Shown here: positions 33,374-42,454 of the stretch, one piece after another
Position numbering within the stretch: position 1 is the stretch's first letter
Layout: each line of letters starts with the position of its first letter
Assembly: GCA_040755695.1 (NCBI GenBank)
Contig: JBFMAK010000003.1
Location: 1-64,000 of the forward strand
Direction of reading: 5' to 3'
Source: Candidatus Diapherotrites archaeon
Lineage (GTDB): Archaea; Iainarchaeota; Iainarchaeia; Iainarchaeales; 1-14-0-10-31-34
DNA length: 64,000 bases
Position numbers and translations under genes: made by a program
The notes under the pieces: model-generated
Seen by the model: the letters and a program-made list of their open reading frames with translations, nothing else
The model's database searches: none
Told to the model about the DNA's origin: nothing

Positions 33374-33712
33374 CTATTTATTGAACCCGAATTCCTGCGC
33401 CAGCTCTTTTACTACCAGGACTGTCTTGATGATGCAGGTTGAAGCAATGATGAGGAACGCCAGGCTCAGGAAGTTCAAGAAGAATTCCAGTGTTGCATTA
33501 GGAGAGAAATTGCTTACAATCAATGCTACGAGCATTGTGAGGAGAAAGCAGGAAATATAGATGTTTGCCATTAAAAGCCATTTAGTCAAGTTCTTCACCT
33601 GGCCTTGAGTGAACTTCTTATAGGACTGAAAGGTAAAGAAAGAGGCAAGCAAGGTCAAAGCCAAAGACAAGGGAACAACAATCAAATTGAAGTTTGCAAT
33701 CAATTCATTCAT
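33374..33712 (-). CDS. Small polytopic membrane protein in the pilus locus
   Basis: ATG 33712 gives 112 residues (GTG three codons upstream also possible). Three hydrophobic segments (about 10-30, 45-68, 75-100) and a charged C-terminus. Family not recognised; it is next to the P-loop-less KaiC-like gene and may belong to the same signalling or assembly unit. Confidence 0.7.
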   Translation of the reverse strand: MNELIANFNLIVVPLSLALTLLASFFTFQSYKKFTQGQVKNLTKWLLMANIYISCFLLTMLVALIVSNFSPNATLEFFLNFLSLAFLIIASTCIIKTVLVVKELAQEFGFNK

Positions 33713-33748
33713 TTTATTCACAACCTTATCTTATCATGCCTTTGTTGT

Positions 33749-34333
33749 TTATATTTTTATCACTTTGTCGCATAAAGCGCTAAGCATCTGCCTTATTGCA
33801 GGCTCCGTGTCAGAGGGAATAGAAACAATTGCCCCTGAAACGCCTAAAGCCCTCATTTTTGCTGTGAGGGCGTGAGAAAACCTTCCTATCACCTCAGGAG
33901 AATTGAATATGAGCAAGGTGCTGATAGAATCCAAGAACAAAAACTTTTTTTCAGCCTCAATTTTTGGTATTACCTGAGTCAAGGCAATGCTTAAGTCTGT
34001 AAGGCTCTTAATGCTCTCAATGTATATTACCTTTTCATCCCTCTTCAATTCGTTAGGCCTCAAATTCTGCTTTGAGACCCCGTCAATGAAGTAAAGCTTT
34101 TCGCTGTTAATGTCGTTATCCGAAATCATTTGAGCCATGTTGCTGTAAGGCCTGTTCAAGGTGATATAAACGCCACGGTAGTCCTGCTCGTTAACCAGAA
34201 CCTGAAGGGCAGCCATGCTGACATCAAAGAATTTTTCTCCTGGGACTTCAATCAATGCAATCCACTTTAATGGAAGGCCCTTAAATTCATGCCTTAATTT
34301 TTCAATGACTTCAGGGTCATGCTTTTCTGCCAT
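33749..34333 (-). CDS. KaiC/RecA-like protein lacking a Walker A motif
   Basis: The 194 residues align with the core of KaiC-like ATPases: a Walker B-type strand (KKFLFLDSISTLLIFNS) and a trailing AIVSIPSD strand. But the P-loop position near residue 30 reads IEVPGEKFFDVS with no GxxGxGKT. It is a paralogue of the protein at 40135, sharing DSISTLLI-(F/Y)-N. It probably does not bind ATP and may pair with or read out the true KaiC-like ATPases at 39331 and 40782. Confidence 0.75.
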   Translation of the reverse strand: MAEKHDPEVIEKLRHEFKGLPLKWIALIEVPGEKFFDVSMAALQVLVNEQDYRGVYITLNRPYSNMAQMISDNDINSEKLYFIDGVSKQNLRPNELKRDEKVIYIESIKSLTDLSIALTQVIPKIEAEKKFLFLDSISTLLIFNSPEVIGRFSHALTAKMRALGVSGAIVSIPSDTEPAIRQMLSALCDKVIKI

Positions 34334-34373
34334 GCTAAATCAGCTCTTGAAAAAATAGGTGTGAGGACCTTTA

Positions 34374-35276
34374 TTAACCTTTCCCTAATTCAATGAAAGA
34401 AAAATTGTTTACATCCAATTGCCTGTAATTAATTGTGCCGTTATAGTAGTAAGAAAAATCATTGTTTGAAACAAAAGGAATTAATGCGCCCAAATACAAA
34501 GAAGCCTTAGAAGAAGGAGTATCAATGTCCTCCAGCAATTTGAATGACTTCTGCCTTCCGTCAATCAAGCCCAAATGAATTTCAAGCACGTCATCAGGGC
34601 TTGCAGAAAAATAAATCTTATAAGAATTATCCAGAGCAGAATCAATTTTCCCGCTCACCCAAACAGTATTGCTTGAATTAAGGTCATAATAATACAAATT
34701 CACTGAAATATCGCCGCCTGCATTCCAAGTCCACGGAATGACTTTTATGGAAGAAGAATTTACTGAAACATTAATGTCATAGCTTAAGACATTAGTGCTG
34801 CCTGTGCTGGAGTAAAAGGACACAACTGCATCAGAATAACTGCTGTTAGGAGAATAATTATAGTCATACTCCAATCCGTTCGAGAAAACCAATTCAGTTT
34901 TACCGTCAGCCAAATCATTCAAATCCAATGAAAGGAAAGCATTCTGCTGTAAGGCATAAGAAGAATTAATGAAATCAGAGTAATTTAAGAGGGCCTCCTG
35001 CTTGTTCAAATCAGAAGGAAGAACATCAAAAAATTTTAGTTGAATGAATTCAGTATTTCTATCAGCTTCAATCCCTGTTCCAAGCATTGAATTAAGATCT
35101 GAAGAAATATCATCTGCAACAAAGCCTGCCTTATCTATAATGCTCTGCCCTGCAATTGTTTCATCAAATGATTTTTCAGAATTAAAATAAAACTGCGAAA
35201 AAACAATAAGCAAGGAAAACAGCACTAAAACACTGAAAGAAAGCAGATATCCTTTACTATTCCCTGTTCCAGGCAT
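34374..35276 (-). CDS. Minor pilin-like surface protein
   Basis: A 300-residue protein with a short N-terminus (MPGTGNSKGY) before a single hydrophobic helix (LLSFSVLVLFSLLIVFSQFY) and a large Ser/Asn/Tyr-rich extracellular domain. The organisation is that of an archaeal pseudopilin, though the QxxxE signature is weak. It overlaps the upstream gene by 20 bases. Confidence 0.75.
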   Translation of the reverse strand: MPGTGNSKGYLLSFSVLVLFSLLIVFSQFYFNSEKSFDETIAGQSIIDKAGFVADDISSDLNSMLGTGIEADRNTEFIQLKFFDVLPSDLNKQEALLNYSDFINSSYALQQNAFLSLDLNDLADGKTELVFSNGLEYDYNYSPNSSYSDAVVSFYSSTGSTNVLSYDINVSVNSSSIKVIPWTWNAGGDISVNLYYYDLNSSNTVWVSGKIDSALDNSYKIYFSASPDDVLEIHLGLIDGRQKSFKLLEDIDTPSSKASLYLGALIPFVSNNDFSYYYNGTINYRQLDVNNFSFIELGKG

Positions 35277-35682
35277 TTACCTCACCCCAATAAAAGTTTG
35301 CATCATTACCCTCCAGCACAACAAAACTCCTCTTAATTGAAGTTAATTCAGAGTATTTAGCAGGGCAGCCACTCTTTCTTACTGAAAGGACTGGAGTACT
35401 GCTTGCAGGAGAAAAGACCTTCAATTGAAAACACAAGTTGTTTGGTGTTTTATTCAGAATCCTTCTCAATTCAATTGTCTTATTATCTTTCACAGCGCTC
35501 TCCAATTCACCTGATTTCTCAAGCACTGCACCCAAATCAAATGAAGCCTCCTTCAGTTTCAGTGAAACAAAAGAAGAGCTCTCAGGGAAAGAAAAATAAT
35601 AGGATATGGCAGCAAAGAAAATGAAAGCAAGGCTCAAGGCAATAACTGCATCAAGCGAAATTGCAAATCCTTTCCCTTTCAC
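35257..35682 (-). CDS. Minor pilin-like protein
   Basis: The 141 residues have the pseudopilin layout: MKGKGFAISLDAVIALSLAF helix, then a small domain with one pair of Cys (NNLCFQLKV; SGCPAKY). Overlaps both neighbours by a few bases, indicating a single operon. Confidence 0.75.
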   Translation of the reverse strand: MKGKGFAISLDAVIALSLAFIFFAAISYYFSFPESSSFVSLKLKEASFDLGAVLEKSGELESAVKDNKTIELRRILNKTPNNLCFQLKVFSPASSTPVLSVRKSGCPAKYSELTSIKRSFVVLEGNDANFYWGEVNAWNRE

Positions 35683-36185
35683 TTGAAGGCCTCCATCTTC
35701 ACCCTAACAATTGAGCCGTCATAAAAAGCAAACCTCTCAATTACAATGCTTTGGCTTTCACTTGAAGGGCTCAATCCAAATTCCTTTATAATAAGACCAT
35801 TAAAATCATAAACCACGAAATGCATCCCGTAATTGTTCAAGCCAAGCAATGCCTTCACTTCAGGATAAGAAGAAGAATTTAAGTCCACCATTCTCTGCAC
35901 TTTCTCCTTGCTTAAATAATTCTTGCTTTCTGCAAGGCCAAGAGAATTCACATCAGCGAGCGAGGAAAGATTCTGCCAGTTTGAGGGATTGCCTGAGCTC
36001 CAGAGCAGTTGCTGTAATGCATTGACTGCAAGAAAATATCTTTCATTGAAGGAATTCCTCCTTTCAATCTTCTGGCTTGTACTCAAAGAAACATTCAGGA
36101 ACAAGAGAAGGATTAACAGGAATACAATTACAGCAAAGATTAATTCAACAGAAAAAATCTGGCCTTTTGAATTAAGAGTCCTCAA
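35679..36185 (-). CDS. Minor pilin-like protein with class III-type signal
   Basis: The 168 residues begin NSKGQIFSVELIFAVIVFLL, a class III signal with Glu at the usual place, followed by a Ser/Asn-rich extracellular domain. ATGA-type overlap with the next gene. Confidence 0.78.
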   Translation of the reverse strand: MRTLNSKGQIFSVELIFAVIVFLLILLLFLNVSLSTSQKIERRNSFNERYFLAVNALQQLLWSSGNPSNWQNLSSLADVNSLGLAESKNYLSKEKVQRMVDLNSSSYPEVKALLGLNNYGMHFVVYDFNGLIIKEFGLSPSSESQSIVIERFAFYDGSIVRVKMEAFK

Positions 36186-36579
36186 TTAATACTCCCCCGG
36201 AAAATTTTCTTACCTTAAAATTCTTTCCAGTTGAATTGCTTGAGGTTCCAACAGAAACATTTTTTGTGGTGAGGGGAACTGAAACGTAATTGGTCCTGTA
36301 ATGCATTTCCACTGAACCATTAGAAACAGCGAAATTGAAGTCAGGCTCAAGGAATACAGTTGTAGAAGAATTAAAATCAGAAGAATTAATCCTATCAATA
36401 ACTGAAGCCAAGGCAAAGGCATTCCTTTTTGCCTTTAATGCCTCTTTAGAGTAAAATGAAACCTCGTTCTGCCCCAAGTAAACAGCAAAAGCAAAACCAA
36501 ACAAAAAAAATATAACAACCAGCACAATAATGAACTCAACAGAAATCTGGGCATTCAAATCCATAAATCTCACATTCAA
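36172..36579 (-). CDS. Minor pilin-like protein with class III-type signal
   Basis: The 135 residues begin DLNAQISVEFIIVLVVIFFL, a clear class III signal (Q-x-S-x-E). A Lys/Arg break and a small beta domain follow. It overlaps the large surface protein gene by four bases. Confidence 0.8.
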   Translation of the reverse strand: MNVRFMDLNAQISVEFIIVLVVIFFLFGFAFAVYLGQNEVSFYSKEALKAKRNAFALASVIDRINSSDFNSSTTVFLEPDFNFAVSNGSVEMHYRTNYVSVPLTTKNVSVGTSSNSTGKNFKVRKFSGGVLIEDS

Positions 36580-38960
36580 GGAGCGTAATTCACTTCAACT
36601 CCTACAGCATCAAGCCTCCAAGAACTATCAAGAGAAGAAACAATAGAGTAAAGGCCTCCAATCTTCAAGTTGCTGAAGTCAGCCCAAGTCCAGCTGCCCC
36701 CTCCAGGCCTCGCAGAAGTAACATCAATTTTCTCAACCAGCAAAGGGTCTGAATCCATGAAATCTACAGGAGTATTGGAATTATTGTATGTTTTTGCAGT
36801 AAGGTCATTGTAATTTGTGAGGCCGTAAGTTAATGCAACAGAGTCATCAATTAATCCGCTCTGAGAAAGGGCTGTAGCATTCACGTCATTCAGGAAAGCA
36901 GTAGCGCTTCCGCTTCCAGTGAAGCTTGCCCTGTACCTCAAATACCTTGCATTCCAGTCAACTGTAATTGGAGAAGCAGGGTTCTCTGCGCTCCATGCAT
37001 TCCAGTCAACTGCATTATTTGAAAGCTGGTATGCCAAGGTAAGAGTCTGGCCGTTTAAGGTTGAATTAAATTCAAGAGTCTTAATTGTTTTCATGGAACT
37101 AAAATCAAGAGTGCTTGAAACATAATTCCCGCTTGAAGCATAGCCCCTGTAATAAGTCCTCATCAAGGCATCTGTATTAGGTTGCTGTGTTGTCTGCTGG
37201 TAGGCAGTTCCATTGGCATAAGGATTAGTGTTGTTTGCATTCCAACGATAATAATTGTTTGTGCTCCCCATTGACCCAGTTGACAGAACAATATAATAAG
37301 TTGAGCCAACAGTAACATTCACTGGAGCAGAAAAGTTTGCGTCAATCCAAGTATAAGCCGTTGGAATTAACCAATCAATTGTAGCGCTCGCAATGTCTGC
37401 GCCTGTAAGAGTTGAACGCAGGCTTACAAGCAAGACTGGTGGGCGCCCATATCTTCTAAGATTCAAGCTTACACCAGTAATGTTATTTACGGTTGGCCTA
37501 AAAGACTGGCCAGCCCATGCTTGAGTAGTGCGGCGAGCAATATATAATTGAGTATTGCCAGAGGTTACGGTAATAACATCAATTCTAGGAATTTGTTTCA
37601 GGGCAACCTCCCCTCCTGAATTATTTGTTATTTCAGTATTGGTGTTTGTTCCGTCAGAGAAATCTGCAACACTTGTTTCAATTATAGAGCTTTGAGCTGT
37701 TGTAAGAGGAATTTCATGGCTCCAGTAAAGAGAAACAGAATTTATTGTGCCGCTCAAGCCAGAGAAATCAAAATTCCTTCCGCCAAGAGAATTATTCGCT
37801 TGAGTTGATTCGTCAAAAACATTGTCCGGAGCACTAATTACCTTTGCTGTGGAGTTACAGTTCAACCAATCACAGAAAGAAAGAGCCCATCTCATAGCAG
37901 TTGTGGGGAGAGAAACAGGAACCGTAATAGAAAGAGAAATTGAAGTGTCATTTCCTGCGCCGTCAGACAAGGCAATGCTGCCTGAATAAATTCCGCTTGA
38001 AGCTCCTGCAGGGACTAAAACAGTAATTAATTTGCTTTGGCAGGACTGAGCTGAAAGAGGCGAAATTGAAGTAATTGATTCAACCCAAGAGCCTGGCGCT
38101 CCAGCTGAAGGAGTGAAAGAAACATTTGCCATAACGGAATCTGAGGTATTGCATACAGTGAAGGTTTTAGTGCTTGAACTGCCAGCAGAAATTGTGTCAG
38201 TAAAATAATTCGGTACTACAACTAAATAAGACTGGGGGCCTCCTTGAACCAATACTTCTGCATTCAAAGGCACACTCAGATTTTCTGTAGTTGAACCATA
38301 AGTGCCAATAATATTTAGTGTGCCGACATAATTGCCCACTGCACTCGAGGAAGCCGTAAAATTCAAATCAACTATTTTGCTTTGATTTAGAGCAAGAATG
38401 AAAGAAGAATCACTCAAGGAAAGAGTGACAGCAGTATTGTTCCAGTCCTTTGAAAGGGAGAAATTAATGCTGCTTTTCCCAAGGTTTGTAATTGTAATGC
38501 TCTCAGTCTTTGTTGTACTTTGAAGCATTTGAGTGTAAATGGACTGAACGCTCAACTGAATTGAAGTGCTTCCAATTCTTACAAAGTTTTCTGCTGAAGT
38601 CACCCAAAGCCAGTGGCCTCCAGGCTCTGTTGGAAGGCTCCCGTAAACATCCACATCGGTTGAAGCAAAAATGTCAGAGCCAGAAACATTAAAGTTTATT
38701 GTCCTATTAGAAATAAGGGTCTTGCTTGGGTCAATGCCATTAGGAATCCTGATAAAAACAAGCTTTTTTGCTCCTGGGCCTTGAGAGTAAACATCTTTTA
38801 CTGCCTGAGCCAATTCATTCACTGAAGTCAAAGCGTCATCCTTTTCTCTCTGGGAATTCAATCCAATAATGTTGTTGTTCGCGAGAGCAATAATTGAAAG
38901 AAGCGCAATCAGGGATACAGCAAAAATTATTATTAACTCAATTGAGCTCTGGCCTCTCAT
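36576..38960 (-). CDS. Large pilus-associated surface protein with class III signal
   Basis: ATG 38960 gives 794 residues (a TTG four codons upstream is possible). A class III signal (RGQSSIELIIIFAVSLIALL) leads into a Ser/Thr/Asn-rich extracellular chain with two Ig-like domains (about 140-350) and a galactose-binding-like part (about 390-790, with RYLRYRASFTGSG). It may be an adhesive pilus tip or a fibre subunit. Confidence 0.8.
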   Translation of the reverse strand: MRGQSSIELIIIFAVSLIALLSIIALANNNIIGLNSQREKDDALTSVNELAQAVKDVYSQGPGAKKLVFIRIPNGIDPSKTLISNRTINFNVSGSDIFASTDVDVYGSLPTEPGGHWLWVTSAENFVRIGSTSIQLSVQSIYTQMLQSTTKTESITITNLGKSSINFSLSKDWNNTAVTLSLSDSSFILALNQSKIVDLNFTASSSAVGNYVGTLNIIGTYGSTTENLSVPLNAEVLVQGGPQSYLVVVPNYFTDTISAGSSSTKTFTVCNTSDSVMANVSFTPSAGAPGSWVESITSISPLSAQSCQSKLITVLVPAGASSGIYSGSIALSDGAGNDTSISLSITVPVSLPTTAMRWALSFCDWLNCNSTAKVISAPDNVFDESTQANNSLGGRNFDFSGLSGTINSVSLYWSHEIPLTTAQSSIIETSVADFSDGTNTNTEITNNSGGEVALKQIPRIDVITVTSGNTQLYIARRTTQAWAGQSFRPTVNNITGVSLNLRRYGRPPVLLVSLRSTLTGADIASATIDWLIPTAYTWIDANFSAPVNVTVGSTYYIVLSTGSMGSTNNYYRWNANNTNPYANGTAYQQTTQQPNTDALMRTYYRGYASSGNYVSSTLDFSSMKTIKTLEFNSTLNGQTLTLAYQLSNNAVDWNAWSAENPASPITVDWNARYLRYRASFTGSGSATAFLNDVNATALSQSGLIDDSVALTYGLTNYNDLTAKTYNNSNTPVDFMDSDPLLVEKIDVTSARPGGGSWTWADFSNLKIGGLYSIVSSLDSSWRLDAVGVEVNYAP

Positions 38961-39063
38961 TTTAACCAACAAAAAAAATCATTCCATTATAATTAGGGGA
39001 AAGTGCTTAATAATTTTATTCACTGAAAGAAGAATACAAAGAAAAAAAATGAAAGAAAAAGAA

Positions 39064-39315
39064 TTACATTGCCCTCAGCATTGCAGAAAGCCTTGATTGA
39101 GCCCAAAAGATTGCTGCAACACATAAAACAGAAACAAAGTAATACTTGAATGCACTAAAACTGTCTCCGTGCAATTGGGTTATAAGGCCTTCAATGAAAG
39201 CAGTGACAGCAAGAGAGGTCATTACAATTGCAATTATTATGACAAAAACAATCTTTGCCTGCTGGCTTTTCACAGAAGAAAAAGAAACAATTCCACTAGC
39301 AGCCAAATCCTTCAC
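39064..39315 (-). CDS. Small two-helix membrane protein
   Basis: The 83 residues hold two membrane segments (AKIVFVIIIAIVMTSLAV; YYFVSVLCVAAIFWA). It lies upstream of the pilus surface-protein run on the same strand, 104 bases away. Family unknown. Confidence 0.65.
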   Translation of the reverse strand: MKDLAASGIVSFSSVKSQQAKIVFVIIIAIVMTSLAVTAFIEGLITQLHGDSFSAFKYYFVSVLCVAAIFWAQSRLSAMLRAM

Positions 39316-39330
39316 CCCCCTTTATTTTCA

Positions 39331-40059
39331 TTAGAATACTTCCACATCAGCATAAATTTTAATTCCATCCTGCTCAAATGTAATAGCACACAATTTGTTT
39401 GTATGCCTTGTGCCCCTCATTTTGAGGATTTCCATGCTGTGCACTCTCACGTCCTTCTGCTCTTTCTTTTCATAGTAAAGGGAAATAACAGCATCGGCAA
39501 GAAAGCCAACAGAGCCTCGCTCAGACTCTGCTTCCTGTGGGGTCATCTCAGAAATCACAATTGAAGTGCAACCCCATTTCCTGAGCATGTCAAAGAAAGC
39601 AAGAATTGACTCCCTTTGCTGGTACTCGTCCTTGAACAAAAGAGAATAAGCAGTAATTGAATCAATCACCAGTCTTTTGGCATTAATTGCCTTTATTGCA
39701 TCCCTTATAGGGCCACCGCCCTGCTCCAACAGCTTTCCGACTTGATGAGGCTTATACTCCAGAACAGAAAACAATTTCTTTTTCTCTAACTCCTCGAAAT
39801 TCCAGCCGTACTCTTCATTATGCCTGTACAAGGAGTCCTTTGATTCTTCAAAGCTTATCAGGATTCCGGCCTCATTATAATTTTTTGCTCCATAATACAA
39901 GAACTGCAATCCAAAAGTAGTCTTTCCAGTTCCAGCACTGCCTGTAACCAATATTACCGAACCTTTCTCGAATCCTCCTTCAATCAATTCATCCAAACCA
40001 AAAATTCCTGTTGAAACCCTTTCAATTGACTCCTTCTTCTTATTTAATTCCCCTTCCAT
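39331..40059 (-). CDS. KaiC-like ATPase
   Basis: A 242-residue single-domain RecA/KaiC ATPase: Walker A (VTGSAGTGKTTFGLQFL), Walker B (KRLVIDSITAYSLL) and the KaiC-type end (ILKMRGTRHTNKLCAITFEQ). The archaellum protein ArlH and the Rad55/KaiC-like regulators belong to this family. Its place between the pilus operon and another KaiC-like pair suggests a role in pilus control. Confidence 0.92.
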   Translation of the reverse strand: MEGELNKKKESIERVSTGIFGLDELIEGGFEKGSVILVTGSAGTGKTTFGLQFLYYGAKNYNEAGILISFEESKDSLYRHNEEYGWNFEELEKKKLFSVLEYKPHQVGKLLEQGGGPIRDAIKAINAKRLVIDSITAYSLLFKDEYQQRESILAFFDMLRKWGCTSIVISEMTPQEAESERGSVGFLADAVISLYYEKKEQKDVRVHSMEILKMRGTRHTNKLCAITFEQDGIKIYADVEVF

Positions 40060-40134
40060 AAAACCACAAAAAAAACTTGAATTTTAATTAATTAAGAGAA
40101 AGGTTAATATTAATCTTTTGCCTAATCTAAGGAT

Positions 40135-40770
40135 ATGACCATAAAAGAATACCTTCAATCAAAACAGAACATTGTGCTCATAATACCAAACGAAAGATAT
40201 CCTGATGCAGTAATTTCAATTGCAAAAGAACTCCTTTCACTGGAAGGAGACTTTCTTTACGTCAGCATAAACAAGCCCTGCCAAGACATACTTAAACAAT
40301 TGGACAAAAGGCAGACAGAGAAGTTCTACTGCGTTGACTGCATAAGCAGGAGCTTTTCTCCTTCCCAGGCAACAAAAATAGAACAAGAAAAAATAGCGCA
40401 AAGATTCTACTTCATAGACAACCCTCACTCCCTCACGCAATTAGGCCTGGGAATAACAAAAATGCTTGAAAACAAGAAAATAAAACAAATGCTGTTCGAT
40501 TCAATTTCAACCCTCCTGATCTACAATGAAGAAAAAGAGGTCATGAAATTCATTCATCATGTAATGAGCAAGGTAAGGGAGACAGAATGCAGGGCAGTAT
40601 TCACTTCACTCAAAGAAGACGTGAGCTCAATGCTCGTAAAAGAAATAACACTCTTCGCAGACGCAATAATAGAATACAAAGAAACAGAGAAAAGAAAATT
40701 TGGCGGCCCAGAAATAAAAGATACTCAGACAAAAAAGAAAATGGAAGACTTCGAAGAAATAAAACTGTAA
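40135..40770 (+). CDS. KaiC/RecA-like protein lacking a Walker A motif
   Basis: The 211 residues have the KaiC strand order (IVLIIPNERYPDAVISIA; FLYVSINKPC; KQMLFDSISTLLIYN; RAVFTSLKED) but no P-loop. It is a paralogue of the protein at 33749. It sits divergently from one P-loop KaiC gene and convergently with the other, with a Lys/Glu-rich tail. Confidence 0.75.
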   Translation: MTIKEYLQSKQNIVLIIPNERYPDAVISIAKELLSLEGDFLYVSINKPCQDILKQLDKRQTEKFYCVDCISRSFSPSQATKIEQEKIAQRFYFIDNPHSLTQLGLGITKMLENKKIKQMLFDSISTLLIYNEEKEVMKFIHHVMSKVRETECRAVFTSLKEDVSSMLVKEITLFADAIIEYKETEKRKFGGPEIKDTQTKKKMEDFEEIKL

Positions 40771-40781
40771 AAAAAAGAGAA

Positions 40782-41507
40782 TTAAAGGTTGATTCCTTCC
40801 CAAGGGATTTCTTCCTTGGGCCTGATTGTAATTCCTTTATCATTTATTTCGAACGGGTGAGGGCTCATTGACTGCTGGGTGCCCCTCATTTTTCTCACGA
40901 AAATAGACCTGTGAGGCGGATGAAAATAAAGCACTATAACACCATCACACACGAATTCCTCCACTCCAAAGGCACTGAAGGTGTTCTTGTCCCCTTTTGT
41001 CTCTGTTGTAAGAACTGTAGTGCAATCCAATTTCTTCAACCCATCAGTAAACATGAATAAAGTCTTCCTCATTGCAGCTGAGCCCTTAATCCACATTGCA
41101 AGAGCAGTAGTAGAATCTATTACAAGCCTTTGGGCTCCAATCCTTTCAACGTACTCGGTGATAATATTCAGTTCCTCCATTACCTCATCCTCTATATTCT
41201 CTGCCTCTTTTTCAGCCAAATTCAATTTATAGATTTTAAACAAATTCCTGTCCTGCAATCTTTTAATGTCCCACCTGAAATTCTCCATGTCCCAAGTAAT
41301 ATTCTTCAAATTGGTTTCCAAGGTAACATACAATCCCGACTCATTCAGTTTTGCTGCTCCATAATACAAGAACTGCAAGGTAAAAATTGTCTTTCCTGTT
41401 CCAGAGCCACCTGAGATAAGAATTGAGGAGCCCTTAGGCAAGCCTCCCTCAATCAATTCATCCAAACCATCAATACCTGACGGAATCCTCTTCATGCCCC
41501 ACACCAA
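40782..41507 (-). CDS. KaiC-like ATPase
   Basis: A 241-residue paralogue of the ATPase at 39331, with Walker A (ISGGSGTGKTIFTLQFL), Walker B (QRLVIDSTTALAMW) and the closing VRKMRGTQQSMSPHPFEI. It converges with the P-loop-less gene, 11 bases apart. The pair of active and inactive KaiC-like proteins is repeated across the locus. Confidence 0.92.
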   Translation of the reverse strand: MVWGMKRIPSGIDGLDELIEGGLPKGSSILISGGSGTGKTIFTLQFLYYGAAKLNESGLYVTLETNLKNITWDMENFRWDIKRLQDRNLFKIYKLNLAEKEAENIEDEVMEELNIITEYVERIGAQRLVIDSTTALAMWIKGSAAMRKTLFMFTDGLKKLDCTTVLTTETKGDKNTFSAFGVEEFVCDGVIVLYFHPPHRSIFVRKMRGTQQSMSPHPFEINDKGITIRPKEEIPWEGINL

Positions 41508-41594
41508 ACCAATTATTTAATTATTTTTAATTAATGCCATAAAAAATACAGTAAAATAATTAATAAACCTTGCAGTCAAAAAAAGAGGAAAAAG

Positions 41595-41668
41595 AAAAAA
41601 AACCAGTCAGGTCGCCCATCTCTCACCATCTTCCCTTCGGAATCTGAGTCATCGTCGTTCTTCATCCC
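41595..41668 (-). ncRNA. Candidate small RNA unit
   Basis: This GC-richer block in an AT-rich gap starts about 30 bases after a TATA-like run and ends in a T-rich tract on the minus strand. It contains GATGA-like and CTGA-like boxes with short complementary ends (CCGG / CTGG), a weak match to box C/D guide RNA. The open frame in it is not convincing. The rest of 41508-41859 holds tandem hairpins (see repeat at 41769). Confidence 0.25.
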
Positions 41669-41768
41669 GGCAAAATAACTATGTAAAGAAAAAAATTAAA
41701 AGAAAGAAGTTTGCTTAGCGCAAGAGAAAAGCTTAAAAATAACTTAATGCCAATAAATAACTGCCTTT

Positions 41769-41831
41769 AAAACTTTTTCTCCGGGAAAAGTTTTATCAAA
41801 AAAAACTTTTAAAAAAAGTTTTATCAAAAAC
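41769..41831. repeat. Tandem AT-rich hairpins, dispersed element copy 1
   Basis: Two hairpins in a row: AAAACTTTT (41769-41777) with AAAAGTTTT (41786-41794), then AAAACTTTT (41802-41810) with AAAAGTTTT (41814-41822), each followed by ATCAAAAA. The second unit recurs almost exactly at 49695-49729 in the rRNA spacer. Confidence 0.6.
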
Positions 41832-41859
41832 CAGCAGAAAAAATTTGGGGTGATGTAAA

Positions 41860-42123
41860 GTGAAATTCAAATACTGTCCTTCCTGCGGTTCAATGCAGTT
41901 GAAGTACAACGGCCAAAGCCTTGTGTGCACTAAATGCAATTATGCAGGCCAAATGAAAGAAGATGCAATGGACAAAATCAACGCCTTTGTAACGAGCGTG
42001 AAAAGGGGTAACAGCTCTCAGGTAATGGTGGAGAGAACGCCAAGGGAATTCGGGCAACAGATAATTCCAGTAAAAGAGAAATTAAAAAAGTTTTCTGGTT
42101 CAGAGGACTTCGAGATACTCTAA
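41860..42123 (+). CDS. Zinc-ribbon protein related to RPB9/TFS N-terminal domain
   Basis: GTG 41860 behind GGGTGATG gives 87 residues. The N-terminal ribbon CPSCGSMQLKYNGQSLVCTK resembles the first zinc ribbon of archaeal TFS (transcript cleavage factor) and RPB9. The C-terminal ribbon of TFS with its catalytic acidic pair is missing, so it is not a complete TFS. Possibly a transcription-associated protein. Confidence 0.7.
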   Translation: MKFKYCPSCGSMQLKYNGQSLVCTKCNYAGQMKEDAMDKINAFVTSVKRGNSSQVMVERTPREFGQQIIPVKEKLKKFSGSEDFEIL

Positions 42124-42224
42124 AAAAAGAGGAAAAAGAAATCACCTTGAAAGCGCTCTGAACAACTATTTTTATTAATTGGTTCAATAATTAAATTATT
42201 AAATCAAGTTCGTAAGGTGAAACC

Positions 42225-42422
42225 ATGGGAATAGGAATAGACGAAAAATACATTAAATTAAGCAGGCAGAAAGACAAGTTCAGGAAAAAGGATGAACCGG
42301 AAAAAGAATTCTCCTGCCTGAACTGCGGGAAGGTCCTCACAAACAAGGGAAATTATTTGTATTACAGGCGCTTCTGCTCAGAGCAATGCCTTGAAGAATA
42401 CAAGAACACAGCAGGAATTTAA
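42225..42422 (+). CDS. Small zinc-finger protein
   Basis: The 65-residue product has CLNCGK and FCSEQCLEEY, a four-cysteine treble-clef-like finger, after a charged N-terminus. ATG 42225 follows AAGGTGAAACC. TATA-like TTAAATTATTAAA lies about 35 bases upstream. Function unknown. Confidence 0.7.
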   Translation: MGIGIDEKYIKLSRQKDKFRKKDEPEKEFSCLNCGKVLTNKGNYLYYRRFCSEQCLEEYKNTAGI

Positions 42423-42454
42423 TCCAGTTTTCTACTTAAAAATTGGGGTCGTAA

